Of a stretch of DNA of 64,000 nt, positions 32,529 to 41,594 are shown piece by piece. Below the pieces are notes generated by a model that was not told the DNA's origin, did no database searches, and saw only the letters and a list, made by a program, of their open reading frames with translations. The DNA comes from WRAV01 sp050950205 (GTDB taxonomy: Bacteria > Bacillota > Clostridia > Oscillospirales > Ruminococcaceae). The stretch's first letter is position 1; every line of letters starts with the position of its first letter. The DNA lies in assembly GCA_050950205.1 (NCBI GenBank), contig JBMNHF010000011.1, positions 1 through 64,000 on the forward strand, given 5' to 3'. The position numbers and the translations under genes are program-made.

Positions 32529-33179
32529 TTAAAATGAGACATCCATGGTAAAGAGTTTTACCTGGTCAAAAATGGTCATGACAGGTAAGGGGTTGCGCCC
32601 GTCATCACAGGAAATTTTGCGCCACCCCAGTTTATCGCAGGCATACAGGGCTGCTTCCCGGCAGCGGATCAGGTACTCCAAATCCCGCTCATGAATGTCC
32701 TGCGGGCTGCCCCTTTTCCGCAGCAACTTGTGGGAAATTTGCGGGTCCATATCCAGATAGATTACCACACTGGGCCGTGGCAGAGCCAACCGACCGTACT
32801 CGTAATCTTCCATCCAATGAAGGAAGTCATCCCATTCCTCGCGGGGCAGTTTGGACATCTGGTGGGCAGCGTTGGAGGTTGTATAGCGGTCGGCGATAAT
32901 AGTATATCCCGCATCGTAGTCTTTTTTCCAATGGGAAACAAAGCTGATATACCGGTCGGCGGCATAAAAGCTGGAGGCTGCATAGGCGTTTACCTCATCG
33001 GGACTGCCTAATTTTCCCGAAAGGTAGAGCTTGACCAGTGCCGAAGATTCATGGTCATAGTCAGGGAACGACACATGGCGCACCGTTTGCCCCAATTCCT
33101 GCAGGTAGGCGGCCAGATGGGTGGCTTGGGTGGCCTTTCCGCTGCCATCCAGTCCCTCAATCACTGCCAGATGGCCCAT
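32529..33179 (-). CDS. tmk: Thymidylate kinase
   Basis: This 216-residue enzyme phosphorylates dTMP to dTDP. The P-loop is IEGLDGSGKATQATHLA, the DR-type motif is DYDHESSALVKLYLSGK, and the lid-region acidic/arginine segment is ADRYISF, ADRYTTSNAAHQ and RKRGSPQDIHERD. The P-loop has KAT rather than the common KTT. GGAGGAATAAATC lies before the ATG, and thyX ends 3 bp upstream, so the two enzymes of the de novo dTTP branch are co-transcribed. Confidence 0.93.
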   Translation of the reverse strand: MGHLAVIEGLDGSGKATQATHLAAYLQELGQTVRHVSFPDYDHESSALVKLYLSGKLGSPDEVNAYAASSFYAADRYISFVSHWKKDYDAGYTIIADRYTTSNAAHQMSKLPREEWDDFLHWMEDYEYGRLALPRPSVVIYLDMDPQISHKLLRKRGSPQDIHERDLEYLIRCREAALYACDKLGWRKISCDDGRNPLPVMTIFDQVKLFTMDVSF

Positions 33180-33182
33180 GAT

Positions 33183-33950
33183 TTATTCCTCCTTATCCGT
33201 GGTGTCGTTGTAGAGTCTGCGCATTTCCTGCATTTTGCCACAGCTCATGGCTCCTTCGGGGCAAGAGCCGCTTACACAGCCCGGCCCCGCCCCCACAAAC
33301 AGCAGTGGAGCCGCATGCTTGCACAAAAGCAGCATTTGGTGGGCCAGCTGGCGAATTTCCCACTGGGCCCGGTTGCAACAGCGCAGGCTGAAAAAATTCC
33401 GGAGGCTGCGCGCATTCATGGTGACAATCATCTTGGTATCACAGGCACCGGGCAAAACAAACCGGGCGTCCTCGTTGGCTTTGGATTTTGCGTTGCGCCG
33501 GGCGGATGGGGTGTCCTCCGTCAGTTGGGCAAGATACTTTTCTTCCAAAAGCCCTGCAATGTTGTCATACGCTTCCCTCGCCTGAGCCATGGACTCCTCA
33601 AAGGCAGCCAAAGCTTTTTGGTCCCGGGCAATGGCAGGAGGTGTGATGTAATCGAAGCCCTTTTCGCTGACATAGCGCTGGCTTTGCACACTGAAGGAGG
33701 CCATGCGGTGGCGGGTAATCTGAGCCAGCAGCGTGCGGGAAACACCCTCGATGCCAAAAGTGAAGGAGGCGTGTTCAAAGGGGCTATGGTGTCCCAGCTG
33801 GACAAGTCGTTCTAAAAAGCTTTTGGTGGCTTCCGGGGTGAGGCCATCCTGTAGCTCATCAATGGTGGCGGGGCTGTAACAGAGCTTGGCAGCCGTGGCC
33901 ACCAGTTGTTCCGGATTGGGCGTGTGGGCGATGAGTGTTACCCTAAACAT
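33183..33950 (-). CDS. thyX: Flavin-dependent thymidylate synthase ThyX
   Basis: This 255-residue FAD enzyme makes dTMP from dUMP using methylene-THF and NAD(P)H. The signature RHRMASFSVQSQRYV (RHRxxSxxxxSxRY) is intact, together with GHHSPFEHASFTFGIEG and MNARSLRNFFSLRCCNRAQW. The family is common in anaerobes lacking ThyA. It starts the thyX-tmk unit, and 5-formyl-THF cyclo-ligase lies a few genes downstream. Confidence 0.96.
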   Translation of the reverse strand: MFRVTLIAHTPNPEQLVATAAKLCYSPATIDELQDGLTPEATKSFLERLVQLGHHSPFEHASFTFGIEGVSRTLLAQITRHRMASFSVQSQRYVSEKGFDYITPPAIARDQKALAAFEESMAQAREAYDNIAGLLEEKYLAQLTEDTPSARRNAKSKANEDARFVLPGACDTKMIVTMNARSLRNFFSLRCCNRAQWEIRQLAHQMLLLCKHAAPLLFVGAGPGCVSGSCPEGAMSCGKMQEMRRLYNDTTDKEE

Positions 33951-34070
33951 GTCCGCCCTCCCTTTTCATATAGTAAACGTTCAACCGTACCCCTTATTCT
34001 AATACATTTTCGCTTGATGTGTCAACCAAAAGCAACGTTCCCCAACGGGGATTGAGGGATAGGCTCTGCC

Positions 34071-34108
34071 AAAAAGCAAAGGACACCGCAGTTGGTGTCC
34101 TCTTGCTT
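34071..34108 (-). terminator. Terminator of the DUF4349 gene
   Basis: AAGCAAGAGGACACC / GGTGTCCTTTGCTT stem followed by TTTTTGG on the minus strand, 52 bp past the stop. Confidence 0.75.
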
Positions 34109-34159
34109 GGGTGTGTTATCTGTTTTGGGAAGGGGAAGCTGCTTGGTTCGAACCGGCAG

Positions 34160-35227
34160 CTATTCCCCGGATTGGCTGTCCTCCTGTGTGCTCTGTTCCT
34201 CCTGCACCCCAGGCTGCTTGCGCAGAGAAGCAAGACGCCGGGCGGGATGCTTTTCTCCTTCTTTTTTACCGCGGCGAACCACCAGAACCACCAGCAAGGC
34301 GATGGGAAGCAGGATGAGCAGGAAGGGGATGGCAGACACCAGCCATAGCACAACGTCCTGGCAGAAGGTGACAAAGTCTTTCCACGCATTGGAAAAGGCG
34401 TTGCTCACCCGCTCCGAAAAGGGAGTGTGGATGGTTTGAGGGGCGGTGTACTCCACTACCTCCTCAATATAGAGGTTGACGGTGGAATAGGCCACCGAAT
34501 CCTTCATCCGGTTTAGGGTGGTGGTGAGGGATTCAATTTCGTATCCCACCCGGGCCAGCTCTTTTTGCACCTCCAGCAGGTACTCCACATTCTCCGCTTG
34601 GCCCAACATTTCCAACAACCGCTCCTGCTGCACCCGCAAAGAATCCAGCCGGGCCTGGGTGTCAAAGAAAGCGGCGGTAATATCGTCGCTGTAAATGTTG
34701 GTGTGGTTTACGTTAAACTGGGTTTCCAGCTCATCCAGCAGGCTCTGCATCCCGCTTTCCGGAATGCGCAGGGTAAAGTGGGCGCTTCGGGCACCCTGAC
34801 GTCCATCCCATTCGTACAGATTCCGGCCTTGGATACTGGAGCTTTGGATAAAGCCCTGGTAGCGCTGGGTCAGCTCTTTTATCCAGAGCAGCCCGGCTTC
34901 GAACTCCTTGGTCTGAAGTCCCACATCAGCAGTGTAAACAATCTTTCGGTTGCTTTCGTCGGGATTGACCGCCACTCCGCCGACGGGAGGTTCGATGGGC
35001 AAAACACCGTCCTTTGCCGGTGCCGGCATCACCTCGGCAGAAGACGCCATATCCAAGGCATAGCCCTGTTCCTCCTGCGCCGCCGAAAAGCCGCCGCCCA
35101 TGCCCATGTCGCTGCGGTAGGGAGCAGGGGCAGCACTGGGTGCGGCGCCGCTTTCTGCACGGGAGCACCCCACTGCCAATAGGCTGATGATCAATATTGC
35201 CGCTATCATAGAAAGAATCCGTTTCAT
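34160..35227 (-). CDS. DUF4349 lipoprotein
   Basis: The 355 residues start MKRILSMIAAILIISLLAVG with a lipobox LAVGCS, giving a lipidated extracytoplasmic protein. A Ala/Gly/Met-rich linker (about 25-90) leads to the DUF4349 domain (about 95-290; RKIVYTADVGLQTKEFEAGL, RIPESGMQSLLDELE) with a coiled coil (DTQARLDSLRVQQERLLEML). A C-terminal membrane helix (AIPFLLILLPIALLVVLVV) and a charged cytoplasmic tail follow. Function of DUF4349 is unknown; the coiled coil suggests an envelope scaffold. The ribosome site before 35227 is weak, and a longer frame to 35317 exists but loses the signal peptide logic. Confidence 0.85.
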   Translation of the reverse strand: MKRILSMIAAILIISLLAVGCSRAESGAAPSAAPAPYRSDMGMGGGFSAAQEEQGYALDMASSAEVMPAPAKDGVLPIEPPVGGVAVNPDESNRKIVYTADVGLQTKEFEAGLLWIKELTQRYQGFIQSSSIQGRNLYEWDGRQGARSAHFTLRIPESGMQSLLDELETQFNVNHTNIYSDDITAAFFDTQARLDSLRVQQERLLEMLGQAENVEYLLEVQKELARVGYEIESLTTTLNRMKDSVAYSTVNLYIEEVVEYTAPQTIHTPFSERVSNAFSNAWKDFVTFCQDVVLWLVSAIPFLLILLPIALLVVLVVRRGKKEGEKHPARRLASLRKQPGVQEEQSTQEDSQSGE

Positions 35228-35377
35228 TCCATATCGTCCATTCTGCCGCTGCGCTCGGCGATATTCAAGCCACGCGCAGTCCCTGTGATCAGTGGCTTCA
35301 TAAAGAATAACTCCCAATATGGTAAAAACATTACAGCTTTTCTAATTTATTTTTAGGATTTGTTGCAATCCGCCCGC

Positions 35378-36067
35378 TTATGCCGTCATGCGGTAAAAGA
35401 ATCCAAACAAAAAGCCCTCTCTCATGGAAGAATCCGAAAAGAGGCCGGCTCCCCCGCCACTGTATGCCACATAGATGTGGGCAACTATTGCGATGAGATA
35501 AAGAAGAAGCAGAGCCTGGCCCACCCCCAACACTCCTCCCAACACCGTATTCAGCGGGCCAATCAGGGGCAAGGCGTTGATGCCGCCCAATAGGTGAACC
35601 AGATACCGGGCCAAAAGAGAAAGGAGAGTAAAAATGGCAAAAAAGCAGAGTCCCCGCAGCAGCATCAGCACCGGCTGCGCTAAAATGGCATCAATCAGCT
35701 CTTCCACCGCCGGCAGCACCTGATCCACGGCCCGGGGTAGCGGAAAATCGGTATCTTGTTGGGCCATGCGGGAAACCCATTGGGGCATTGCGTTTAACAA
35801 ACCTCCGGTGGCGGCCAGACCCTCCTCCAGGGATTTGGCAATCCGGCGGGAAAGCACGGCCCGTATCAGATCCCGCACCAAAACATTGTAAAGCCAAAGG
35901 GCAACCGGGCCGCTAAAAAATGCGGCGCCGGCGGCAGATGCCACAGCGCCCAGAAAACCCAGAATTTTGCGCATAAAACCCTTGCGGGCACAGTCCCACA
36001 CCAACCATATTACGATGAGCAAGGCGAACAAATCCCAAGCCAGCCAGCTCAAAGAAGTACTCATCAT
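35378..36067 (-). CDS. CvpA-family membrane protein
   Basis: This 229-residue protein has four to five hydrophobic segments (WDLFALLIVIWLVWDCARKG, ILGFLGAVASAAGAAFFSG, LLRGLCFFAIFTLLSLLARY, LGGVLGVGQALLLLYLIAIV) and the CvpA pattern G-rich GFxxK...LG. INALPLIGPLNTVLGGVLG matches the C-terminal conserved part. CvpA proteins are linked to envelope integrity and secretion. Two adjacent ATGs compete; the second has better spacing from AAGGAG. The gene follows the DUF5711 pseudogene by 29 bp. Confidence 0.82.
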   Translation of the reverse strand: MMSTSLSWLAWDLFALLIVIWLVWDCARKGFMRKILGFLGAVASAAGAAFFSGPVALWLYNVLVRDLIRAVLSRRIAKSLEEGLAATGGLLNAMPQWVSRMAQQDTDFPLPRAVDQVLPAVEELIDAILAQPVLMLLRGLCFFAIFTLLSLLARYLVHLLGGINALPLIGPLNTVLGGVLGVGQALLLLYLIAIVAHIYVAYSGGGAGLFSDSSMREGFLFGFFYRMTA

Positions 36068-36096
36068 CTCATCTCCTTACAGAGGGAACAGATTCT

Positions 36097-37279
36097 TCAC
36101 CGGGTTTGGGATGCTGCCGGTGTCTGAATGGTGTCAAAAGAGTCCAGCACCTGAATGACCTCGGAGTTGAAGCCGTACAGCACCTGATTGGCCAGCAAAA
36201 TCCGGTTGACCCCGGTTATGGGAGCAGCCGCCAGAGGAGACAGGGTTTTGTCCAGGCGGATAATCTCTTGATCGGTGAGCAGGTAAACGCTGCTGCCCAC
36301 CTGCATATCCCGTACTTTTTGCTGGGGCTGAATCTTTCCCAGTTCCCTTCCCCTTGCATCCACCAGCAGCAGGGTCTGGCTGCGAGCTTCGGTATTTTCG
36401 CAGAGCAGCAACATATCCCCCTTGTGGCAGCGAAGGGTTACCGGATGCTCTCCCCCGAAGGAAAACTGGGCCAGATGATGGCCCTGCTCATCCAGAACAT
36501 AATAGCTTTTGTCGGTTAGACACCCCAATGTGATGGTCGTCCAGATAGGCAAGCCAAAGAATCAGCTGGTCCTCAAACTCCACCTTTGCCAGCTCCTTGT
36601 CGGAATCAAAGGCAAAGAGATAAACGGCAGAGCGCAGCACGCCTTCTAAAGCGCCAACGCTGCTTGCCACCATCTTTCCCCCTTTGGGATGCAGGGCCAC
36701 TCCCGTCACCATCTCATTGGAGGACCACTGGAAGGCCATTTCAAACCGGGGGGTAAAAACCGTCACCTGAGCGGTGTACTGTTTGGAGGAGCTGACCACG
36801 GCATAGTCCCCTCGTTCTCCCAAAGCCATGGAGGTGATGGCATGGTCGTGTTCTTTCTCCAGCAAAAGGCTTTGGCGGGTATGTACTCGGTACTTGGTTC
36901 CCCCCAAATCGTAGGTAAGGATTCTTCCCCCCGCGGTAAGGGCCACGGTATGGTCGTTCATCCGCTGAAGATTTAAAAGTTCCTTCCCCTTATGGTTGTA
37001 GAGGTAGAGGTTGGTGTCGTTGAGAACTGCCACATCCCCTTCCACCGCCATGACCTCTCGCATCACGCCTCCCGGTGCGGGGATGGGGTAGCCGCTCCCT
37101 CCAAGGCCGCCAAAAAAGTCCCGCATTCGGGTGAGAATACCCTCCTGCACCAGCATTTCGTTGAGGGATAGAATCACCAGCAGGGTCAGCGCAATGCCCA
37201 AAAGCACCCCCACCCGCTTGAGCAGCTGAGTACGGCGGCGCTTTTTTCGAATTTTATTAAAATCCATGGCATTGGTCAT
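36097..37279 (-). pseudogene. DUF5711-family membrane protein with a frameshift
   Basis: The N-terminal frame (36488-37279) codes for a basic start (MDFNKIRKKRRRTQLLKRVG), one membrane helix (VLLGIALTLLVILSLNEML) and beta-propeller-like repeats. It ends prematurely after LAYLDDHHIGV. The homologous continuation (TDKSYYVLDEQG onward, to 36097) is in another frame. The two overlap around 36488-36552, and a one-base change near the GGGG run at 36520-36540 would join them into a protein of about 380 residues, the usual family size. Real decay, programmed shift and sequencing error cannot be separated here. It lies between truA and cvpA. Confidence 0.75.
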
Positions 37280-37314
37280 GGGGAGCGATCATCCTAATCT
37301 GTGTGATAAGAGCA

Positions 37315-38091
37315 TCAAAGGTCTGATGGATAGGGAGAATCCCAGCCGGGAAGATCATAAAACACCCGGTTTAAATACAGCCCACAGGCGGGGGCGGTTT
37401 TTCCCGCCTGCTGGCGATTGCGGCTTTCCAAAATTTTGGGAATGCATCCCTGGGGCAGTTTTCCCGCAGCAATTTGCAAAAGGGTGCCCACCATAATCCG
37501 CACCATTTTATAGAGGAAGCCGTCCCCTGTTACCGTAAAGAGCACAAGGTCGCCCTGGCGCTCCACCCGGAAGGAGTGAATGGTGCGCACCGTATCCAAC
37601 ACATCGCTGCCGGCAGCCTGAAAGGCGGCAAAATCGTGTTTTCCCACCAAATCCTGAGCCTGACGGTGGAGCATCTCCACCTCCAAAGGATACCCCCAAC
37701 GGTAGACTAAATCTGTCGAAAAGGGATCCCTTATCCGGGAATTCAAAAGCTTGTAGACATATTCCTTGCCGGTGGAACTGTACCGGGCGTGAAAATCAAA
37801 ATCCACCTCCCGGCAATGGGTCACCGCCACATCCTCCGGCAGGTACCGGTTGAGGGCAAGAACCAGCTTGTCGCAGGGAATGGGCTTTTCCACTTCCATG
37901 GAAAGGCAGTACTGGTTGGCGTGAACGCCTGCATCGGTGCGGGAGCAGCCCTTGACATCCAAACGGGAACCCATCACCTGCTCCACCGCATCCTGAAAGA
38001 CGGTGCAGACGCTTAAGGCGTTTTTCTGGACCTGAAAGCCGTGGTAGCGGGTTCCCACAAACCGCAGGGTGAGCAGCAGGTTGCGCTTCAT
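37315..38091 (-). CDS. truA: tRNA pseudouridine synthase A
   Basis: This 258-residue enzyme isomerises U38-U40 in tRNA anticodon arms. It has LTLRFVGTRYHGFQVQKN, the catalytic Asp in GCSRTDAGVHANQ, FHARYSSTGKEYVYKL and GDGFLYKMVRIMVGTLLQIA. The start at 38091 overlaps the ecfT stop by one base (TGATG). The ecfA1-ecfA2-ecfT-truA order is conserved in Firmicutes. Confidence 0.96.
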   Translation of the reverse strand: MKRNLLLTLRFVGTRYHGFQVQKNALSVCTVFQDAVEQVMGSRLDVKGCSRTDAGVHANQYCLSMEVEKPIPCDKLVLALNRYLPEDVAVTHCREVDFDFHARYSSTGKEYVYKLLNSRIRDPFSTDLVYRWGYPLEVEMLHRQAQDLVGKHDFAAFQAAGSDVLDTVRTIHSFRVERQGDLVLFTVTGDGFLYKMVRIMVGTLLQIAAGKLPQGCIPKILESRNRQQAGKTAPACGLYLNRVFYDLPGWDSPYPSDL

Positions 38092-38900
38092 CAGCCTGCA
38101 CCCACACTGGAAAAGAAGATGGTGGCTGCCAAAAAGACTCCTACCAGCAGAGCCGCCAAGGTATCCACCCGGCCAAGCTGCAGGGTGCGCATCCGGGTGC
38201 GGCCCTCTCCCCCGTGATAACAGCGGCATTCCATGGCAAGGGCCAGCTCCTCCGCCCGGCGGAAAGCCGAGACAAACAGGGGAATCAAAATGGGCAGCAG
38301 CGCCCGAATGCGCTGGAACAGCCCCCCCGATTCCAAATCCGCACCTCTGGCTTTTTGGGCCGACATAATCTTGTCGGTTTCTTCGATGAGGGTGGGGATA
38401 AACCGCAGGGTAATGGTCATCATCATGGCAATTTCGTGCACCGGAGCCCCCAGCTTTTTTAAGGGGGAAAACAGCTGCTCGATGCCATCGGTCAAAGCAA
38501 TGGGGGATGTGGTGTAGGTGAGCAGGGAGGTTCCCGCAATGAGGCAGAGAATCCGCAAAGCCAGCAGAGCAGCCATTCGCAGCCCCTGCCGGGAAATGAC
38601 GAGAAAGCCCAAAGTCCAAAGAGGGTCACCCTTGACAAAGAACATATTGAGAATGCCGGTAAACAGCACAATGGGCACAATAGGCTTGACGCTTTTGACA
38701 ATCAGTTTGAGAGGAACGCGGGAAATGGGGTACACCACCAACAGCAAAATCACCCCCATGGCCAAAGAGAGGAAATTGCCTGCCAGAAAGAGCATGATGA
38801 CATAGACAAAGGTGAGCACCAGTTTCATCCGAGGGTCCATCCGATGAACCGGAGAGTTGCCGGGAAAGTATTGGCCGATGGAAATATCGGTCAGGGCCAT
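38091..38900 (-). CDS. ecfT: ECF transporter transmembrane subunit EcfT
   Basis: The 269 residues start MALTDISIGQYFPGNSPVHR, with about six membrane segments and two coupling-helix motifs: RGADLESGGLFQRI (near ARG) and FRRAEELALAMECRCY (ARS-type). It transmits ATPase motion to vitamin-binding S components. It overlaps ecfA2 by one base (TAATG). No S component is in the window, so this is the shared group II module serving S proteins encoded elsewhere. Confidence 0.95.
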   Translation of the reverse strand: MALTDISIGQYFPGNSPVHRMDPRMKLVLTFVYVIMLFLAGNFLSLAMGVILLLVVYPISRVPLKLIVKSVKPIVPIVLFTGILNMFFVKGDPLWTLGFLVISRQGLRMAALLALRILCLIAGTSLLTYTTSPIALTDGIEQLFSPLKKLGAPVHEIAMMMTITLRFIPTLIEETDKIMSAQKARGADLESGGLFQRIRALLPILIPLFVSAFRRAEELALAMECRCYHGGEGRTRMRTLQLGRVDTLAALLVGVFLAATIFFSSVGAG

Positions 38901-39766
38901 TATCGCTCCCCCCTTTCCCGCAGGATGGAAAGAATCTGCTCTTTGGCGGATTCCACGGTGTAGGTGTGAGGGCTGATGGGAATTCCCTGCCCGGCCAGTT
39001 GTCTGCAAATCCGGGTGATTTGGGGAACGGTCAGGCCCATCTTCTCTATTTCCTCCGCCCGGGAAAAAACTGCTTCCACCGTATCGTAAAGAAAAACTTC
39101 CGAGTGATTCATCACCAAAACCTTGGAGGCATACCGGGCAATGTCCTCCATACTGTGGGAAACCAGCAGAACGGTAGCTTTCTGCTGCTGATGGTACTCC
39201 TTAATTTCCCCCAGAATTCGGTCCCGGCCCCGGGGATCCAATCCGGCGGTGGGCTCGTCCAGAATTAAAACGTCGGGGCTCATGGCAATCACCCCTGCAA
39301 TGGCCACCCGGCGCTTTTGGCCGCCGGAAAGCTCAAAGGGGGATTTGTACAAGGTGGATTCCTTCAGCTCCACAAAGGCGGCTGCCTGCCGCACCCGGCG
39401 GTCCACTTCTTCTTCGGACAGGCCCATATTGCGGGGCCCAAAGCTGATGTCCTTGTAGACGGTGTCCTCAAAGAGCTGATATTCCGGGTATTGAAAGACA
39501 AGCCCCACCTGAAAGCGAAACTTGCGGATTTCCTTTGGTTTGGCCCAGATATCCTCGCCGTTGATATAAACCTTGCCGGAGGTGGGCCGGAGCAATCCGT
39601 TGAGGTGCTGAATCAGGGTGCTTTTTCCCGAACCGGTGTGGCCGATCACCCCGACAAACTCCCCTTTTTCGATGCTGAGGTTTACATTGCGGATGGCCGC
39701 CTGCTCAAAGACGGTGCCCGCAGAGTATATGTGGGTTAATTGTTCCGTTTGAATGATGGTGGACAA
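38900..39766 (-). CDS. ecfA2: ECF transporter ATPase EcfA2
   Basis: The 288 residues begin at TTG 39766, with GGGAGG 9 nt upstream (an earlier TTG at 39793 lacks a site). Walker A is GHTGSGKSTL, the Q-loop lies in VGLVFQYPEYQLFEDTV, the signature is ELSGGQKRRVAIAG and Walker B is VLILDEPTAGLDP, with H-loop SHSMED. It pairs with EcfA1 and EcfT to power vitamin uptake. Confidence 0.95.
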   Translation of the reverse strand: MSTIIQTEQLTHIYSAGTVFEQAAIRNVNLSIEKGEFVGVIGHTGSGKSTLIQHLNGLLRPTSGKVYINGEDIWAKPKEIRKFRFQVGLVFQYPEYQLFEDTVYKDISFGPRNMGLSEEEVDRRVRQAAAFVELKESTLYKSPFELSGGQKRRVAIAGVIAMSPDVLILDEPTAGLDPRGRDRILGEIKEYHQQQKATVLLVSHSMEDIARYASKVLVMNHSEVFLYDTVEAVFSRAEEIEKMGLTVPQITRICRQLAGQGIPISPHTYTVESAKEQILSILRERGER

Positions 39767-39793
39767 GGCGTGCAGCCTCCCTAGAAGTATCAA

Positions 39794-40642
39794 TTATGCT
39801 TTGAGCAGCTCCAGCAGAGCCTGGGTACAGTGCTCCTCGGTGATGATGTCGGCGGGAAGGTCCAGCCCCTCCCTTTTCAGCTCGTGACAAAGGCGGGTGG
39901 CCTGGGGAACATCCAGCCCAACCTTTGTGAGCAGCTCCACATGGGAAAACACCTGTTGGGGATTGTTGTCCAGCAGAATTTTGCCCCCGTCCATCACCAC
40001 CACCCGCTGGGCCTGAGCCGCTTCGTCCATATAGTGGGTGATGTGAACAATGGTAATCCCGTGCTTTTGATTGAGGTGATGCAGGGTGCGCATCACTTCC
40101 CGGCGGCCGCGGGGGTCCAGCATGGCGGTGGGCTCGTCCAGCACGATGCAGTCGGGGCGCATGGCGATAATACCTGCAATGGCCACCCGCTGCTTCTGTC
40201 CGCCTGAGAGCTGGTGAGGCGCATGGAGCTTAAAGTCGCTCATTCCCACAGCGGCCAGAGCTTCGTCCACCCGCAGGCGGATTTCCTGTGGAGGAACTCC
40301 CAGATTTTCCAGCGCAAAGGCAACGTCTTCCTCCACCACGGTAGCCACAATCTGGTTGTCGGGGTTCTGAAACACCATCCCCACCCGACTGCGGATTTCC
40401 AGCAGCCGCTCCTCCTCCCGGGTGTCGATACCGTCTACCAGCACCTGTCCCATGGTGGGGGTGAGAATGGCATTAAAGTGCTTGGCCAAGGTGGATTTGC
40501 CCGAGCCGTTGTGTCCCAGCACCGCCACAAACTCCCCCCGGGCAATGGACAGACTGACATCCTGCAGCACCGGCGCAGCGGGCACTGCCCCTTCGGAAAT
40601 GGGGTAGGCAAAGGTTACATTTTCACAGCGGATTATTTCCAT
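39794..40642 (-). CDS. ecfA1: ECF transporter ATPase EcfA1
   Basis: The 282 residues start MEIIRCENVTFAYP, with GAGG 7 nt upstream. Walker A is GHNGSGKSTL, the Q-loop is in MVFQNPDNQIVATVVEEDV, the signature is QLSGGQKQRVAIAG and Walker B is CIVLDEPTAMLDP, with H-loop THYMDEA. It is the first of the ecfA1-ecfA2-ecfT-truA run and lies 61 bp after a methyltransferase gene. Confidence 0.95.
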   Translation of the reverse strand: MEIIRCENVTFAYPISEGAVPAAPVLQDVSLSIARGEFVAVLGHNGSGKSTLAKHFNAILTPTMGQVLVDGIDTREEERLLEIRSRVGMVFQNPDNQIVATVVEEDVAFALENLGVPPQEIRLRVDEALAAVGMSDFKLHAPHQLSGGQKQRVAIAGIIAMRPDCIVLDEPTAMLDPRGRREVMRTLHHLNQKHGITIVHITHYMDEAAQAQRVVVMDGGKILLDNNPQQVFSHVELLTKVGLDVPQATRLCHELKREGLDLPADIITEEHCTQALLELLKA

Positions 40643-40703
40643 GAGATTACCTCGGATGGTTTGTATTCGCAAGAAGTTATCATAATCGATAGGAATTGAC
40701 ACC

Positions 40704-41594
40704 CTATTGGTGCAGGGTGTTCAAATCCACGCCGGGGGCCAGCCACAGGGCAGAGCCACCGCAGGGCAATACCCGGTGATCCCCGCTGACCGGCAGGCCC
40801 AGCTCATAGCTTTCCACCTGCCCACCCAGCAAGGGGCAAAGAATGCTTTCCAGCAGATACCGCATCACCGACGCAGAAAGACCGGTGGTGTAGCTGTTGA
40901 GCAGCAAAAACTTCGAATCTTTGTCCAAAAGCCGGGCGCAGAGGGCAACAAAATCATAGATGCTGTCCTCCAGCTTCCAGATTTCTCCCCCCGGCCCCCT
41001 GCCGTAGGAGGGAGGGTCCATAATAATCCCGTCATACCGCCTTTGACGGCGCAGCTCCCGGGATACAAATTTATGGCAGTCGTCTACAATCCAGCGGATG
41101 GGCTTGTCCCCAAGGCGGGAGGCCTCGGCGTTTTCCCGGGCCCAGGTCACCATCCCCTTAGCGGCATCCACATGGCATACTTTGGCACCCGCCGCAGCGC
41201 AAGCCAAGGTGGCCCCCCCGGTATAGGCAAAGAGGTTGAGTACCTCCAAAGGCTTGTCCGCCCTGCGAATCAGGCTGTCCAGCAGGTCCCAGTTGGCAGC
41301 CTGTTCGGGGAAAAGCCCGGTGTGTTTAAATCCGGTGGGGCGCACCAAAAAGCGCAGATCTCGGTAGCCAATCTGCCACTCTCCGGGCACCTTCCGCCGA
41401 AATTCCCAGCGACCTCCTCCCGATGTGGAGCGGTGATAATGGGCGTCCGCCTGCTCCCATCCGGCCGATTTGGGGGTTTTCCAAATCACCTGTGGGTCGG
41501 GGCGCACCAAGGTAACAGAGCCCCAGCGCTCCAATTTTTCCCCGCCGGAGCAGTCCAACAGCTCAAAATCCTTCCAGTTTTTTGCAGTCCTCAT
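40704..41594 (-). CDS. Class I SAM-dependent methyltransferase (RlmI/RlmK-like)
   Basis: This 296-residue protein has an N-terminal beta-rich part (residues 1-100), then the Rossmann SAM site NLFAYTGGATLACAAAGA, an acidic loop VCHVDAAKGMV and the catalytic motif IIMDPPSYGRGPGG. These features resemble RlmI/RlmK-type rRNA methyltransferases and related proteins, but the PUA domain of RlmI is missing. The start MRTAKNW lies 32 bp inside the end of glmM, with AAAGG upstream. The RNA target is not known. Confidence 0.85.
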   Translation of the reverse strand: MRTAKNWKDFELLDCSGGEKLERWGSVTLVRPDPQVIWKTPKSAGWEQADAHYHRSTSGGGRWEFRRKVPGEWQIGYRDLRFLVRPTGFKHTGLFPEQAANWDLLDSLIRRADKPLEVLNLFAYTGGATLACAAAGAKVCHVDAAKGMVTWARENAEASRLGDKPIRWIVDDCHKFVSRELRRQRRYDGIIMDPPSYGRGPGGEIWKLEDSIYDFVALCARLLDKDSKFLLLNSYTTGLSASVMRYLLESILCPLLGGQVESYELGLPVSGDHRVLPCGGSALWLAPGVDLNTLHQ

